A DNA stretch of 64,000 nt from Tretioscincus oriximinensis (lineage: Eukaryota; Chordata; Lepidosauria; Squamata; Gymnophthalmidae): positions 4,248,811-4,312,810 of the forward strand of contig JAJVDF010000019.1 of assembly GCA_022410635.1 (NCBI GenBank), written 5' to 3'. How positions within the stretch are numbered: position 1 is the first letter of the stretch; each line of letters starts with the position of its first letter. The notes under the pieces are model-generated. The model was not told where the DNA came from. It made no database searches and worked only from the letters and a program-made list of their open reading frames with translations. A program made the translations under genes and the position numbers. Below are positions 1 through 12,096 of this stretch, in pieces.

Positions 1-219
1 CATTCTATCTTCCCCACCAGGCTCTGGTGGTTCCCATGCATCTACTTGCAGTCGTTGCAATTTCTTGCAGTTCCTGCTTTCGAATAGCTGGGTTGGCTAG
101 AGCTACAGGCTAGTGGAAGGTGCTCACCCCTCCCCACATCCCACACAGAGCTTCGAAACCCCATCTCCCAGGCGGGAGATGAATTCCTAAGCGACTGAGC
201 TATCTGTGCCGAGCTCTCC
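1..219 (-). mobile_element. tRNA-derived SINE, truncated by window edge
   Basis: Minus-strand SINE. Its tRNA-like 5' end lies at the right, near 200-219; the 3' part runs off the left edge. Reading the minus strand, an A-box-like TAGCTCAGTCGCTTAGG lies near 187-203 and a B-box-like TTTCGAAGCTC near 149-160. The body matches copies at 4.2, 39.4, 51.0 and 55.7 kb. Internal pol III promoter boxes of this kind are known for tRNA-SINEs; I infer the class from them. I do not assign a named family. Confidence 0.7.
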
Positions 220-597
220 ATCGATTGGCAGAGGGCATGGTTTTGCAGGACACATTAAAAAAAGAGAGCACGTTTTCAGTGTGCAGTGCCATGAGAGTTG
301 AAAATATCAGGTCTCATTAAACTCACTGCAAGGCAGGTTTGCAGTGACTGTATTGCTGAGATACTGCTGTTTGCAAGAGCCGCTGGGACGACGCTCTTAT
401 GCAGATTTCATTATGCCATGTGGATGCAGCCATAGATGTTAACTGGTATTTTAATATGTGTAGCATGCCACAAAAATTATCATTGTCTCTATTCAGTCTC
501 TTGTTGATGGACTATAATTTATTGTTGAACTGCAATTCTACCACTTCCCTTTTTAAAAAAACAACTTTTTTTTATTCAAAGACAGCCATTTTGTTGT
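1..597 (+). repeat. First copy of a 0.6-kb direct repeat (partner 39501-40080)
   Basis: Bases 1-597 align nearly continuously with 39501-40080 in the same orientation. The match includes the SINE and about 380 bp beyond it. Differences are scattered substitutions, plus a 12-base insertion near 490 that is absent from the partner. Similarity stops abruptly after the shared 'gccattttg' (about 590-597). This is either a segmental duplication or a composite repeat with a SINE fixed inside it. Confidence 0.8.
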
Positions 598-2488
598 GCC
601 CCGAAGATTCTGTGTCCAGGACTTAAAATCTGAGTCAAAACTATATTTGGGGTTAATAATTGTTAATAGTTAACAAAACACAATTATTATACTTGTGATC
701 TATGGAAATTCCACGCACGGTTGCTGAAGAATTCTGATACCACTTGCCAAATTGGCTTTTGAATCGATTCCAATTACAAAAAAAAGTAAAAAAATATTTC
801 AAAGTCTTTTTCTCTTTGCAAATTCTTTCAGTAAAACCCCCTTAGGAAATTCGTGTTTAGAAACATTGCTGGCATAATGGCAGGCCTGTCATGGTTTTCT
901 CTATGGGCAGTGCAAAGCAATGTAACCTTAATGGCGGTTTGGTTATAAGCACATGCTCTATAACATGGTTTTTATGTTCCTTTCAAGCCATTTGGACTGT
1001 CAAGTAAACATGTGCAGGCCTGGGTCATTAAATCGTTCCCCTGGGTGCTCTGTGTTTACTGGTATGCATATTATTTGTGTCATTTTTGACACCAGGATGT
1101 TACACAGTGTTTAAAACAGCTGAACAGTGTGCCCCTGTTTTAAAACAACATCTATAACAAGTGCAGTAACTACATTTATATACTAGCTTATGCCCTCCCA
1201 TGGCAGTAAAAGTCAATTCTAGATTGCTTTAGGAAGAACTATAAAAATGTAAATTACTAAGTCAGACCTGATATGGTGTCATTGCTTTGGCTTAGTTGTA
1301 ACACTTAAATTTGGAATATACGGTTGCTGGAGGTAATTAATACTTGGTAATTTGCATATTCACAAGACACTGTACTATTTTTCTCTCAGCCAGGGTGAGA
1401 TGAATGAGCAAGGTTCCTGAGACCACTTAACTAGAATTCTGGATTTGAAGTATTTGCCTTCTTTTAAATGTGTACGATTCCTCATGGCATTTTATCTGAA
1501 TTATGCTATAGTGCCCATATTTTTTATAGTGGGAAGGAAGAAATGACATATTATTTTATTTGATACAAGGGAAAACACTGCAGAAACACACCAAACACAT
1601 AATTTACGAGAGTGAACAGACTGAAGTAGAACTTCACATTCATAGAATCAGAATGCCGTCCTAATGTGACCAGCATTAACCTTCTGTTTCTATAAATAGA
1701 ATAAACTAAAAGAGATCATTACAAGCTGTAAGGCTTGGACAAGAGGCTTTTTCCAGTTCTACCAATGCTAATCTTAGATAGATATGGATTCATTCTACAA
1801 TAAAACAAATTAAACAATGGAGGTTGAATAAGATTACAGGAGGAACTAGAACCCAAGGAAAGCTAACACGAATGGGACAGGAACTGGATCAAGAAAGGCA
1901 TTTGAAAATGGATGGTCAAAGAAATGTGTAAGACTCATTTTTAATTTATGAGATATTTAAGATAGAACACAAGTAGCCTAGAATTAGGTGGCATTGTCGT
2001 GGTCAATGTCTGTAGTGTATGTTGTTTTGTATTTTTTGATTGTGACATGAAAAATACTAAAAAATACACCAATGCTAATTTTGTTGCACCAAAAAGAATT
2101 AAAGCAATTAACTGTGCTTGAAGTAGATTGAACGTTATCATGCAAGCAATATTGATTATATTGTAGTAATGATGACTAAGGGACTTGGTAGGCAACGCAC
2201 TAAATTCAATTCCCAAAAACTGATTAGGCAACTTAACCATTAGAGTTAAATAAGTGATCTAACTGATTGACATTTGGTAGTCATCACTACACTGTTAGCT
2301 GTATGGCCTAACTACTGAGACTGTTTCTGATAAGCAGAGCAAGGCCTAGTTGTTTGTTTAATGCTCTGAAAGCTACAACACTTGATTTAATGCATTTGGA
2401 ATGTTTTTCCATATTTATGGTGCATAAGGGCTTTTCTGCACTGAGATGTGGAGTGGACTCAATGTGCAGGTCTTTTTCATATGCATCT
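598..2488. other. No gene or recognisable repeat
   Basis: AT-rich single-copy-looking sequence. Reading frames are short and broken. The part from about 880 to 1100 has balanced composition without simple repeats and could be a conserved noncoding element, but nothing in the sequence proves it. Confidence 0.5.
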
Positions 2489-2750
2489 TAAGAGCATAAG
2501 AACATAAGAACATAAGAAGAGCCATACTGGATCAGGCCACAGCCCATCGAGTCCAGCATTCTGTGTCACACAGAGGCCCACCAGATGCACCTGGGCAGTC
2601 TGAACAGAGGAAAGCAAAATATGCACCTGTTCATGACTCCCTGCAAATGGTATTTCAAGAGTCCTGCCTGTTGCTCCATCCCGGAGGCAACATCCAGACA
2701 TCCATCCTAGTATCCATCTATACCCTTGGTGTCCATAAACCTGAGCAGGC
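2489..2750 (-). mobile_element. CR1-like LINE 3' end
   Basis: Minus-strand fragment. Its extreme 3' end is an octamer repeat (ttcttatg on the minus strand, three to four units, about 2489-2519 here as cataagaa). The sequence before it reads, on the minus strand, like the familiar amniote CR1 tail ('ctggactcgatgggctgtggcctgatccag'-type, about 2522-2560). CR1 elements end in a short 8-bp tandem repeat rather than poly(A), which supports the class. No coding part survives, so this is a 5'-truncated dead copy. Confidence 0.7.
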
Positions 2751-4206
2751 CAGAGATCCCACACTCCATCTTAGCAGACTTCATTTGCACAGGATGGATT
2801 ACAGACCAAAGTAATATAACCAAATAACATCTTGGGCCAGTCTGTTGGTAGAACATATTTTTAAGATCTACTGGCATAGTAGAAAATTGTATACCAGAGC
2901 ATGGAGGCATGCGGAAAGATTGGTATTGTGGTTCAGTGTACCACAAAATATCTGTTTCAGCAGCATAATAAAGTGCACCACCAACAAGGTTCCCCTGGGA
3001 GCTCCAAATGCCAGGACCAGAAATGCTTAAGGGTGATTCCCCAGCTATTGGTCACAACTGAAGATGAATCCTGGTCAACTTGGTTTATGCATAATGCTGC
3101 AAACGTGGATCAGATTGTGTCCTACATAAGAGTCTCTTGGTTGACTATATTTCTATTTATATTAAATTTAGGATAAATACAATAAATTAATTTATATTTC
3201 TATCAATAAGAAAGCACTTAATTTCTACAAACACTAGCAAAAATCACATGATATAATATGAAGTTTGAGCAAATAAAACGTGTGAACATTGTAAATCTTG
3301 GATCACTCACTCTTTTTCAATCCTTAGTTTCTCACTAAGCTAAAGATAAAATGGAGAGAATGCTGTGTTAATTTGTGTTCCCTGAATAAAAACATTCCTT
3401 TTCATTAAACTTTCCTAGAGCAGGAATATATACTCATGTCTCCTTCATGACCAAAGATGAGGTCAAAGACCAAAGATGGATGCAGTCTGAATGTAATGCG
3501 GTCACAATTACTCTGTCCTCAATGCTTTTATCTTATTTTTTTTTAAAGAAATCTGTTGTGGTAATTATGAGAGTTGGAAGAAATTCTTGCAATTGTGAAT
3601 TTAAGTGTCCTGTGATTTTTTTTTTCAGGAAATGGCTTTTCAGGAGACTGAAAGTGAATGGCATCAGTGGCCAGAGCTTACACGTTATGGACATTTTGTC
3701 ACATCAGCAATTGAAATTGTGCACTCCTCCATGCAGATATAATCTAGTTACTTTTCTTTTTGTTTTTCATTTTTTTGAATTAATTCCATAAAACATAATA
3801 AACTAATAAATAACAACTACCAAATATATATATATATATATAATTACATCCATAAATCACATCCCACAACACATAATCCACTCTTATACACACTAAGGTC
3901 ATCAAACTCATTTATATTTAAATATTCCATTTCAAGAAGAAGAACTTGTTTAAAGGGATATCCATTTGTTTTAATTCCTGCAGGATTACCAGTATCGGTA
4001 ACTCAATTCGAACTAATCTATTGTCATGATTTCTTCCTTTTGTTTCACCCTGCATATTCATTTGTAATAACTTTCCAAACTTCTCTTCCAAGCAATTGGA
4101 GCTCCTGTAGCAGACTCCAAAGCTCACATGGATTTCAAAACAATGTCAGGTTTCTCCTGACATAGACTCTTCCAAGACAGCTGCGCCATTTCAATAGGGA
4201 ATTATT
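2751..4206. other. No gene seen; contains a short (AT)n
   Basis: Quiet AT-rich sequence with an (AT)n run at about 3824-3842. Reading frames here are short and show no protein family features. Confidence 0.5.
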
Positions 4207-4216
4207 GCAGTAGTAG

Positions 4217-4513
4217 TAGATGAAGAAGAAGAAGAAAAAGAAGAAGTTGGTTCTTATACCCCGCCTGTCTCACCTTTTTTTCAAAGGGACTCAAAGTGAT
4301 TTACAAGGGCATTTTTCCCGAAGGCTCACATTTTATCTTCCCCACCAGGCTCTGGTAGTTCCCGTGTACCTACTTGTAGTCAGTTGCAATTTCTTGCAAT
4401 TCTTGCTTTTGAATAGCTGGGTTGACTAGAACTACATGTCCGACACAGGGCTTTGAAAACCGATCTCCCAGATGAGAAACGAATTCCTAAGCAACAGAGC
4501 CATTCATGCCTAC
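4217..4513 (-). mobile_element. tRNA-derived SINE with short (GAA)n tail
   Basis: Full-length-looking minus-strand copy. The tRNA-like head is at the right (about 4440-4513). The 3' end, at about 4250-4290, reads on the minus strand 'tttgagtccctttg...ggggtataagaacc'. It is followed by a TTC-type tail, seen on the plus strand as roughly ten GAA or GAAA units at 4217-4247. It shares head, body and tail with the 39.4-kb and 51.0-kb copies, whose tails are much longer. Confidence 0.75.
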
Positions 4514-4519
4514 ATAGGA

Positions 4520-4720
4520 TAGGATAGTTGGAAGAAGCCTATGGAAATTCCTTTTGGATACCATTTTTTGTTCAAAAGCTGCAGTCTCACAGGGGTTTCG
4601 TACTGGGATGATACTTACCGGAGGAAGGACCTTCCCCAAATGGCAATGGCACATCAATAAAAGTTCTGTTGCTCCAGAATATCTTTTGCTGATCCTTTCA
4701 GGCATCAGCACAAAATGCCA
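4520..4720 (+). repeat. Interspersed repeat with AATAAA, shared with 55.06-55.22 kb
   Basis: About 4585-4695 resembles 55110-55215 in order: 'gtactg', a 'gg(g/a)aaggac' block, then AATAAA followed by 'gctctgttgc...cagaatatc'. The shared polyadenylation-type hexamer followed by a GT-rich stretch resembles an LTR R-U5 border, but no LTR ends or duplicated target sites can be seen. Class unknown. Confidence 0.35.
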
Positions 4721-4760
4721 CTTCTTCCACTGAGCAGCTTGTGCGTGTACCTTGCCCTCG

Positions 4761-7280
4761 CAGAAAGAAAGATACCATAAGAAAAAGCCAGCCAGTAGGA
4801 CTGACTGACAAATGTGGCATTGTCTTCCCTACTTCCTATTGCCAGCTCCACACATTTTGGAGGTAAGTGGAGACAAGTTAAACCCACCTTTGCTTTTAGA
4901 TTGTGAGTTTTAACTCATTATTAGATGCCCCCAAACTTTAAAAAAGGCTCCTATCATTACTTTTTCATTTTGCTTAATTGATTGCCTTTTGTATGAAGTA
5001 TCAGGAAGAAGTGCTTGAAGAAATTCAGAAACAGTGCAGAAACATTTTATTTCCTTGCTTTCAGGTATGATGCTGTGAAGATTGCCGTTCAGATCAAAAA
5101 TGCATAAGCTGCAACACAACTCAAGGGACCACAGCCTTCAAAAACAATAGATTGCTACTATCATTGGGGGAAGCACAGATTCTGGTAGTCTTTCACATTA
5201 CAGGTAGAGCTTATTCCAGAGGGACTCAGGAGAGATGAATGGCTAAAACGACTGGAGAAAACTGTAACTTATTTCCTTTTTGTAGAAAGGCTTGCTTTAG
5301 CGGCTGCTGTCTATTGCTCGAGCAGATTGGTTTTATGTCGCTGACAGGTGGGCAGGTGTCAAGATGGATTTCATCTGGGTTCCCTTTTGTTGTTTCATTT
5401 GTAGCTTTTTTTAGAAGGCAGGGTTATATTCATTTTGCTATCATCAGAAATAGTAGTTTTTGGATGAGTTTGGCGGTGGGGGATAAGAATCCTGAGAGAA
5501 TATCAAAGCACAGACAGTCAGTACACTGGATTTCCATAAATTGTTCTTTCATCCTGCACCAGCATGGTTACTCCTTATTTTTAGCCTTGATAGCACCTCC
5601 ATTTGTTAATTTGTTAATTTATATTTCTTATAAATATATACCAAATTGCTGTATATCTGAAGGTTGCAGGATAGGGCATCATAAAATCACTCTAAATAAA
5701 GTGATTGGCCAAAACAGTGCCTACATGAGGCAAGGATATTGTTACCTCAACCAAAGACCAGGCTGGATAAAATGTTTGTTTTATTGATGTTGTGGCTCAT
5801 CCAGTGAGGATAACTAAGGAGTTGGTTGGGGAAAGAGGCATTTAAATGCAGTGCCCCAGATATATTTAAATATTTGAACACTATGCTGTTATGCCAATTG
5901 GGATACGGTGCCCATGTGGATGCCCAATCTCCATTAAGATCTATTTTTTGCTGATTGCCTTTATAAAAAGTAAGACAGCAATAGATCATCCAGGCAGCCT
6001 TCCTGTTTGGGAAGGAAAGAAAGGACACTGGTTTGGGGGGAAATTTACACCAGCAAAAAATGACCCATATTTATGCTTGTTTCCCCTCTTTGGCTCAAAG
6101 TCAGCAACAGTAAATTTAAGATGTTGCTCTGCTTATGCATTATGTAAGTCTCTGCTGGTGCCTTTTGAGAACTTTTGGATGGCATCCTTCTCTTGCATAT
6201 TCAGTCTGATCTATAATTCAATTTTGCCTTTCTCTTCACCTCACCTAATGATTTTGTAAAGGAAAGATCAATAAAATCATACTCCAATTCCCTCTACTCA
6301 ACTGAGTGCTGTAGTATCCTAGACATAGGAAGAGTGCTCTTATGCATTTAGGGCAAGAACTTGACATGAAACGGTGTCAAAGCTCTTTGAATTACTCCGC
6401 CTATTATAAAGGAGCTCTAAAGCTTTTGATGTTTTGAAAATTTTCTCATGCCATTTAGATAAAGGGAATGAAATTAAAGCAGAAAAGAAATATTAGCTGT
6501 ATGTTTAAAGTCTTAGCAATTGAGAAAATAGTTTGGTTATATAACAGCATCCTGGAGAAAGATATGGAAGATCCATTACAAATGTCACATATGTTTGGCT
6601 AAAGAACTGCAAAATCCAATGTGGCTCATCTGATACAGATATCTGAGGCACAAAAGTATATGACACTTTCAAATTTAATAACACCTAAGAAACAGAGAAT
6701 CAAAACCTTGCAGAATTATAACATAAAAGAACATTTAACTCAAGTCATTTACAAAGCCAAATGTAATTGTTTAATATAGGTGCCTTCCTGTTCTGATTGA
6801 GATATTTTCAGCTCTCCCTGTGATGTTGAATTTACATGTTAAACGTCTTTACCTGGCCTACCCGGAGTTTATAATGAGGCTTTATATGGACTTTAGTTTT
6901 CCTTTGTGACTGACCTCACTGTTCTTGTTAATTTCTTTGAATAAGACATAGAACACAAAAAACACTTAGCTTCAAGTTTAATGAACAAAAATAAATACAG
7001 TGAGGTTTTGTTTAACAAATATTTGATGCAGCTCAATGCCTCTGAATAAATTAAAACATTTATTTTGAACAAAAGTGCTCATAAAGCATTTCTATGAATA
7101 TCCTAATTGGAAGATTCTCTTTGATCTTGTTTTGATTCACTGAGGATCAAAATTTGTTCATGGAGATCAGAGAAAAGTTTCTAATTGTACTTTATACATT
7201 TCCCTCTTTCTGTGGAATTCTAGCCTTACAGATGGTCCAACTGTATATTTAGATGTTCACCTCACTCCATTTCTGTACTT
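4761..7280. other. No gene or clear repeat; longest ORF is not convincing
   Basis: Contains a 182-codon open frame (5239-5787, plus strand). It has no recognisable domain or family signature, is rich in random hydrophobic runs and has no coding neighbours, so I treat it as chance. The rest is ordinary AT-rich DNA. Confidence 0.5.
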
Positions 7281-7284
7281 TCAG

Positions 7285-7490
7285 AACCAGTTAAGTGTTG
7301 TGGTTAGAGGGCTGGGAGAGTAATCTCCCAGTTTGATTCCACACTTCTCCTTGAAGCCAGATGGATGACCTTGGGCAGTAACAGTTCTAAAAAACTCTCT
7401 CTGCCGCGCATAGTTCACAGGCTGTCTGTTGTGGAGAATGTAACAAAAACTATATGTGCCACCCTTTGGTGAAAATGGCATTATAAATAA
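7285..7490 (+). mobile_element. tRNA-derived SINE (squamate type), plus strand
   Basis: An A-box-like tggttagagg lies at 7301-7310 and a B-box-like gtttgattcc at 7331-7340. The typical SINE phrase 'gatgaccttgggcagt' follows at about 7365-7380, then 'caggctgtctgttgtg' and an A/T tail near 7470-7488. It is diverged from the copy at 12.8 kb but the same family. It differs from the GAA-tailed SINE family above. Confidence 0.7.
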
Positions 7491-7920
7491 TGATTTAGGG
7501 TGGGCTACCTTGTACTAAGATCCACAAAATGGAGCAAGAATGGGATAGGCTTTTCAGTGCCAACTCAATGCTGACTTTGAAATGCAAGCTAGATTCAAAG
7601 CCAGCATGATGTACCACCGAATTCTCCAAAAGCCAAGGATTAAGGCTTTATTACACTACCAAAACAGGTATACTGGCCCACAAATTTGTGAAGCCTACAC
7701 ATACATTGATAAATTTCAAAACTGAGGTGAAACAGATTAGGGCACCATTTCAAGTGTCCCATTGAAATAGTCTATGCTCCAGTCTGTGTGCAAGAAAAAC
7801 GCAAGATCTATTTAATTCTATACCAGTGTGCAAAAAAGAGGTTGAAATGTTCCATGATCATTGCAAGTGCAAAAAAGCCCTATGGTCAAAATAGTAATTT
7901 AAGAAACATGTAATTTTACT
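7491..7920. other. No gene or clear repeat
   Basis: I see no supported feature in this AT-rich stretch. Confidence 0.5.
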
Positions 7921-7923
7921 AGA

Positions 7924-8130
7924 TTTCAAAGATCTGGCTGTATGTTAGTCCATGTCCAGAATACCTAGCAAGAGGGTCTTAGATACTAACAAATAAAAGG
8001 TAGACAGCATGAGCTTTTATAAACAACTATTTCTTCAGGTATTCTGAATAAGTAGACTTGCCTCCAAAAGCCCATGCTGCCTACCTTTGTCTGGTTAGTT
8101 TGTAAGATGCTAAGGGATCCCCTTGCTAGA
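7924..8130 (-). mobile_element. Palindromic MITE, old copy
   Basis: A diverged member of the hairpin family seen in better condition at 12492-12700 and 41871-42081. The left arm (7965-8038) pairs with the right arm (8040-8130). The apex is 'cttcaggtattctgaataag' at about 8034-8053. The unpaired tail, equivalent to 'agactaacacggctatt' on the minus strand, lies at 7924-7960. No coding capacity. Confidence 0.65.
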
Positions 8131-8163
8131 TACATCATTTTGCTGATTTTGTTTCACAATCAT

Positions 8164-8793
8164 TTTTTTTATTTATTTATACTTATACCCCGCCCTATAT
8201 CCGAAGGTCTCAGGGCGGCAAAAACAGTAAAGCATCACTACAAAAATTAAAAAAGTATAAAACAATATTAAAAGTAGGGATAGAGATGGCATTTCTTCAG
8301 CCAAAGGCCAGGCAAAAGAGGTGCGTCTTCAAGGACCTTCTAAAAGAATACAACGATAATGATAGACGCACTTCGAGGGGGAGACTGTTCCAAAGACAAG
8401 GGGCAAACACTGAGAAGGCCCTAACCCGGGTTCCCATTCCACTGGCTGTTGAAAGGAGTGATACAACCAGGAGGGCCTCTCCTGCAGATCTTAAGGCACG
8501 GGCAGGTTGGTATGGAAGAAGGCGTTCCTTTAGATATTTGGGGCCCAAGTTATTTAGGGCCTTGTAAGTTAAAGTCAAAACCTTGAATTGGGCTCGGTAG
8601 TGAATGGGCAGCTAGTGCAGCTCTTTCAAGACCGGTGTGATGTGTGTCTGGCCAGCTGTCCCTGTCAGCAGTCTAGCGGCTGCATTCTGCACCAGCTGTA
8701 GCTTCCGAACTGTTTTCAAGGGCAGCCCCATATAGAGCGCATTACAATAGTCCAATCTGGAAGTTGCCAGAGCATGGATTACTGTTACCCTAA
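8164..8793 (-). mobile_element. L2-like LINE 3' end (ORF2 C-terminus and 3'UTR)
   Basis: 5'-truncated minus-strand LINE. The coding part spans about 8297-8793 and the 3'UTR about 8164-8296. The UTR ends in ATAAATAAATAAA-type units preceded by 'ccctgagaccttcgg...gcgggg'. This tail recurs at 21.78 and 38.40 kb. The A/T-rich short-unit tail and the RT-thumb protein sequence together indicate the L2/CR1 group. Confidence 0.75.
8297..8793 (-). pseudogene. L2-like reverse transcriptase C-terminal remnant
   Basis: The minus-strand translation gives the conserved thumb and C-terminal pattern of L2-group LINEs: '[10 protein letters not shown]', then '[15 protein letters not shown]', '[10 protein letters not shown]', 'LTYKALN', 'LRSAGEALLVV', 'APCLWNSLPLEVR' and 'SFRRSLKTHLF'. 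The frame is nearly intact. The Trp expected after 'KELH' is a stop (TAG; plus-strand 8612-8614). The fingers and palm of RT and the endonuclease are absent. It cannot encode active enzyme. Confidence 0.75.
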
Positions 8794-8839
8794 GTGTGAT
8801 GGAACATTTTCAGTGCTAAATTTGTACAGTTTGCTACTT

Positions 8840-9060
8840 TAGGCCCCTTCCAGATGATTTTTACCATGGCATAATAGCAATTATTATGTGGATATAATTA
8901 TTATGAGGACATTATGGGGATATTGCCTCATAGGATCATGGAGATCCAGCTATGTTAGCTCTCTAGAGTACCATTGTATTGATTGTTCCAGAGAGTACAT
9001 TTATGCAATTTCATAATGAGTTGTATTCTCCTTATATCACACCCATGCTATCTGAACTTA
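8840..9060. repeat. Possible degenerate foldback element
   Basis: Starts with 'aggccccttccagatg' (about 8841), a motif like the ends of foldback elements elsewhere ('gcccttccagatag' at about 37879). Internally 'gcaattattatg...ataattattatg' gives local inverted and direct repeats. The far end is uncertain and no TSD is seen. Confidence 0.3.
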
Positions 9061-10930
9061 CCCCTGCGAGAGCTGGCAAGTCCTGTTGCCCTGTATCTCA
9101 TTTCTCTGTGTGATTTTTGGCCAGAATAGAGGCAATAGAGCAGTGACCATCTGCTCTTTCCTGTGGAAACCTTTTCTTTTAAATAACCTGTATGAATACA
9201 AGAGAAGCCAAAATCCAATCAGAACTGGAATACAGACCACACAACTACAAGCAAGGAATTATGACAGGGACAGCAGACACACGAGGGGCTAAAAGGCAGA
9301 TTTACAGTTTATTTTGGGCTTTAAGGACTCACCCGTCTGTCTGTACATATTGCGCATGGGGAAACTGTAAGGGGTGGAAGAGGCAGGCAGTCCTGTCACA
9401 TAATGTGCAAAAGAAATCTGCCTTCCGTGTCATGTGTCTCCTGTTCTGTTTTGCTGTGCACATCTTTCATGGGAAAGAAATCTCTTCGTGAGCTTGGACA
9501 GCCAGAAGTGAAAATAAATTCTGTTAGAGTGCAATGTTAGAAAAGTCTAAGAAGCAACCTCCCGATTTACTAGCACGTAAGCGTTCATAATAAGGAAAGA
9601 GATCAGCAAAGTTTGTCGGGGGCTGACAGAATGACCAAACATGGAATAGTCTTGTAAATATATAAACAAGGCACATTAAACCAGTGCCTGGATTCTGATA
9701 ATACTGGATTATCAGAAAATTCCAGAGTAAACAAGTGCCGTGTGGATGCAGCCTGAGTCGCTTCTCATATTGATTCATCTATACGGCGCTATTAACTATA
9801 TGGAGCTGATGTAGACTGTTTCCTTCCATATCATTTAGCAAAGTGTCCTTTTGGGTTCTATAATGCAAAAATTGAATGTCTAATCATTTTGCACAGTTGT
9901 TCTCAGTTTTTACTTGTAACTGGGATGTTATGAACATATATAAAGAAGTAACATTTGATTATCTGATTGCCTTTATCACGTTGCTGCATTTTTGAAGACT
10001 GGCCACTAGAGTGCTGCAGGTATCCATTCACAATGCATTCCTCCAGTAGTTTCAAGCATCATTTATCAGTTGTGGCTTAGCAAACATAGCCTGTAAATAA
10101 AGATTGTGGCTGTGTGTTTTAAATGCTTTATTGTGTCTGCTTGGAAATCAGCCGTGAATGGAATAGCTAGTTTTCATGCTCTCCTGAGAGTTGGGAAGAT
10201 ATGAATGTAGAAAAAAGTTAAATGTTCATAATGTCATCATGTGTTAAAGAACATATAGTAAGCATATTTTTTAAAAAAGGCTCATCAGTTATGCATACTG
10301 GCTATGGCCATATTGATACAAGGATAAATAATTGATCATTGTGTTTTATTAATCAGTTGCTGAGGCAAGAAAGCCTATACCAACTCTCCCTCTGAAATAA
10401 CGGAAAAGATTTTGAAGCACCGCCTGGTGATGGTCTAAGCTGGCACCTGACTGGAAATAAATTGGGAAGGCTTCAGATGCTTTGGTAAGAGGAGCAGTGT
10501 TGATATCTGGATTAAATAAAGCATGCAGAAAAATCTTGGTACAACTCTTGTGAAAATTAAAATGGACTTGTAAAATTCTTCAGACTTTCCCCTTATGAAT
10601 TTGGCTGCATCGACAATTTCAGTTCCAGCAGACCACAAGCTAGGGATAGGAACAAGCAAACAGCTGTATAACAGATATGACTACTTTCCACCATTTGGTG
10701 AAATCCAACTGCAGAGCAGCAAAAACACTGTGAACTCTGTTGGATGGCTGAATTGCCAATTACTTCAGGTGCAAACATAACAGAAATTTGAGATTTTGCA
10801 AACATACGCACATTATAAAGGTTTCACTTTACAGCATAGAATTCACAGGCAGCTCTGATACAAAATTCCATTTGCCATAACACAGGCGTAGTCTCACAGG
10901 ACAGATGATTCATCAAGATCAGTTAGGGAC
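9061..10930. other. No gene; one MITE end fragment
   Basis: Only one supported piece: about 9690-9755, a terminal fragment ending in 'gtgtggatgcagcct', a motif repeated at many places in the window. Otherwise unassigned AT-rich DNA. Confidence 0.5.
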
Positions 10931-10934
10931 ATCT

Positions 10935-11235
10935 CCGGCTATATCCATACAGCATTCCCCAATAATCTGGTTTATCAGTTTTTCACTTTTAATGCGCCTC
11001 ATTCATACCTTTCCCATATATTCTGAATCTTATTATTCTGTCAGCTTCTGACCAGCAAGGTTTTCTGATCATGTGACAATTTCTCCTGTCCGCCATTTTG
11101 TTTGTTGGTGATCAAGAGGAAGTGCAGTAGTCCCTCCTCCCAAATGCTATTGGATAATTTGTTGTTGTTATATGATTCCTTTTGTTTCCATTCTCAGTTT
11201 CAGGTCAAAACTATCCACACATCAAAGACCTTCTG
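10935..11235 (+). repeat. Interspersed repeat, copy 1 (partner 13205-13450)
   Basis: The block around 11100-11165 ('caagaggaagtgcagtag', 'tccctcct', 'gctattggata') matches 13385-13437 with most bases conserved and the same orientation. The upstream parts also correspond ('aataatc.g.gttatcag' against 'aataatcggagttaccag'). This is probably an old DNA-transposon family of unknown class. Confidence 0.5.
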
Positions 11236-11239
11236 CAGT

Positions 11240-12090
11240 TACCCTGTATGCCGGGAGATTTGACAGTGGGTTTTCCCAGAAAATCGATACTCTGGATCAT
11301 CAGCTTTAAAACCCACAATCTGCCAGTTTATGTAATAACTTGGTGAGGCAAACATAACAGAAATTCGATCTTCAAGAGAATTATTGACCCTGTCTGGACT
11401 CAGTTGTTTATGATAGCAAAAGTGGAGACATGTCACTTTGAAAGTTAAGCTAACAGGCCAGAGGGTACAATATGAGATTCAATCCTGTATGGCTGGTTAC
11501 CTAAAAATGAGTTAAATCTAACAATTTTTGTTACCTAATCTAACAACTGTATTGTTGATGAGATTCAGATCTAACTTGCCTTTTTTCTTTAGCCTATCAT
11601 TAATTTTCTTTCTATTTCACACTTCTGAGTGCTAAATTGGCAGTCTCAAATTCTAATGTATAAAGTTAATGAAGGATATGCCTTTAACTTGCTTGACATT
11701 TGGCTTTTCTTTTATAATACATTACCTTCCAAGAAAATTCTGATGCCTTTAATCAATGATGTAAACTTACATCAATGATTTGGGATTTCATTTATTTAAG
11801 AATAAAATACTTTATGAAACCATTGTAAATTACACATTGTTTATGAAATGAACAGCTTGTTTATAATTATAGAATTATAGGAAAATGTTGCTGTTATGCA
11901 TCTTGAATTTGAAGATAAAATATGCAAGCTAATTTTCCATCAGCATGAATATATAATCAAAACATGACATTTTCATTTATTTTTAGGCTAATGTCAACAT
12001 TAGAGGTTCTCAGGAAATTTAAGGCAGAAAAAATAAGATGGAAAATAATAGAATATAAGGGCCAATGCAGAAAAATCCTAGTTGTTTAAC
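11240..12090. other. No gene or clear repeat
   Basis: AT-rich sequence without supported features. Confidence 0.5.
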
Positions 12091-12096
12091 AGTGTG

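Noticed and set aside
5239..5787. 182-codon plus-strand open frame
   Set aside because: No domain, no homologous pattern I recognise, no splice context or neighbouring exon; likely chance.
8286..8567. 93-codon plus-strand frame rich in Arg and Lys
   Set aside because: Antisense shadow of the L2 reverse transcriptase remnant on the minus strand.
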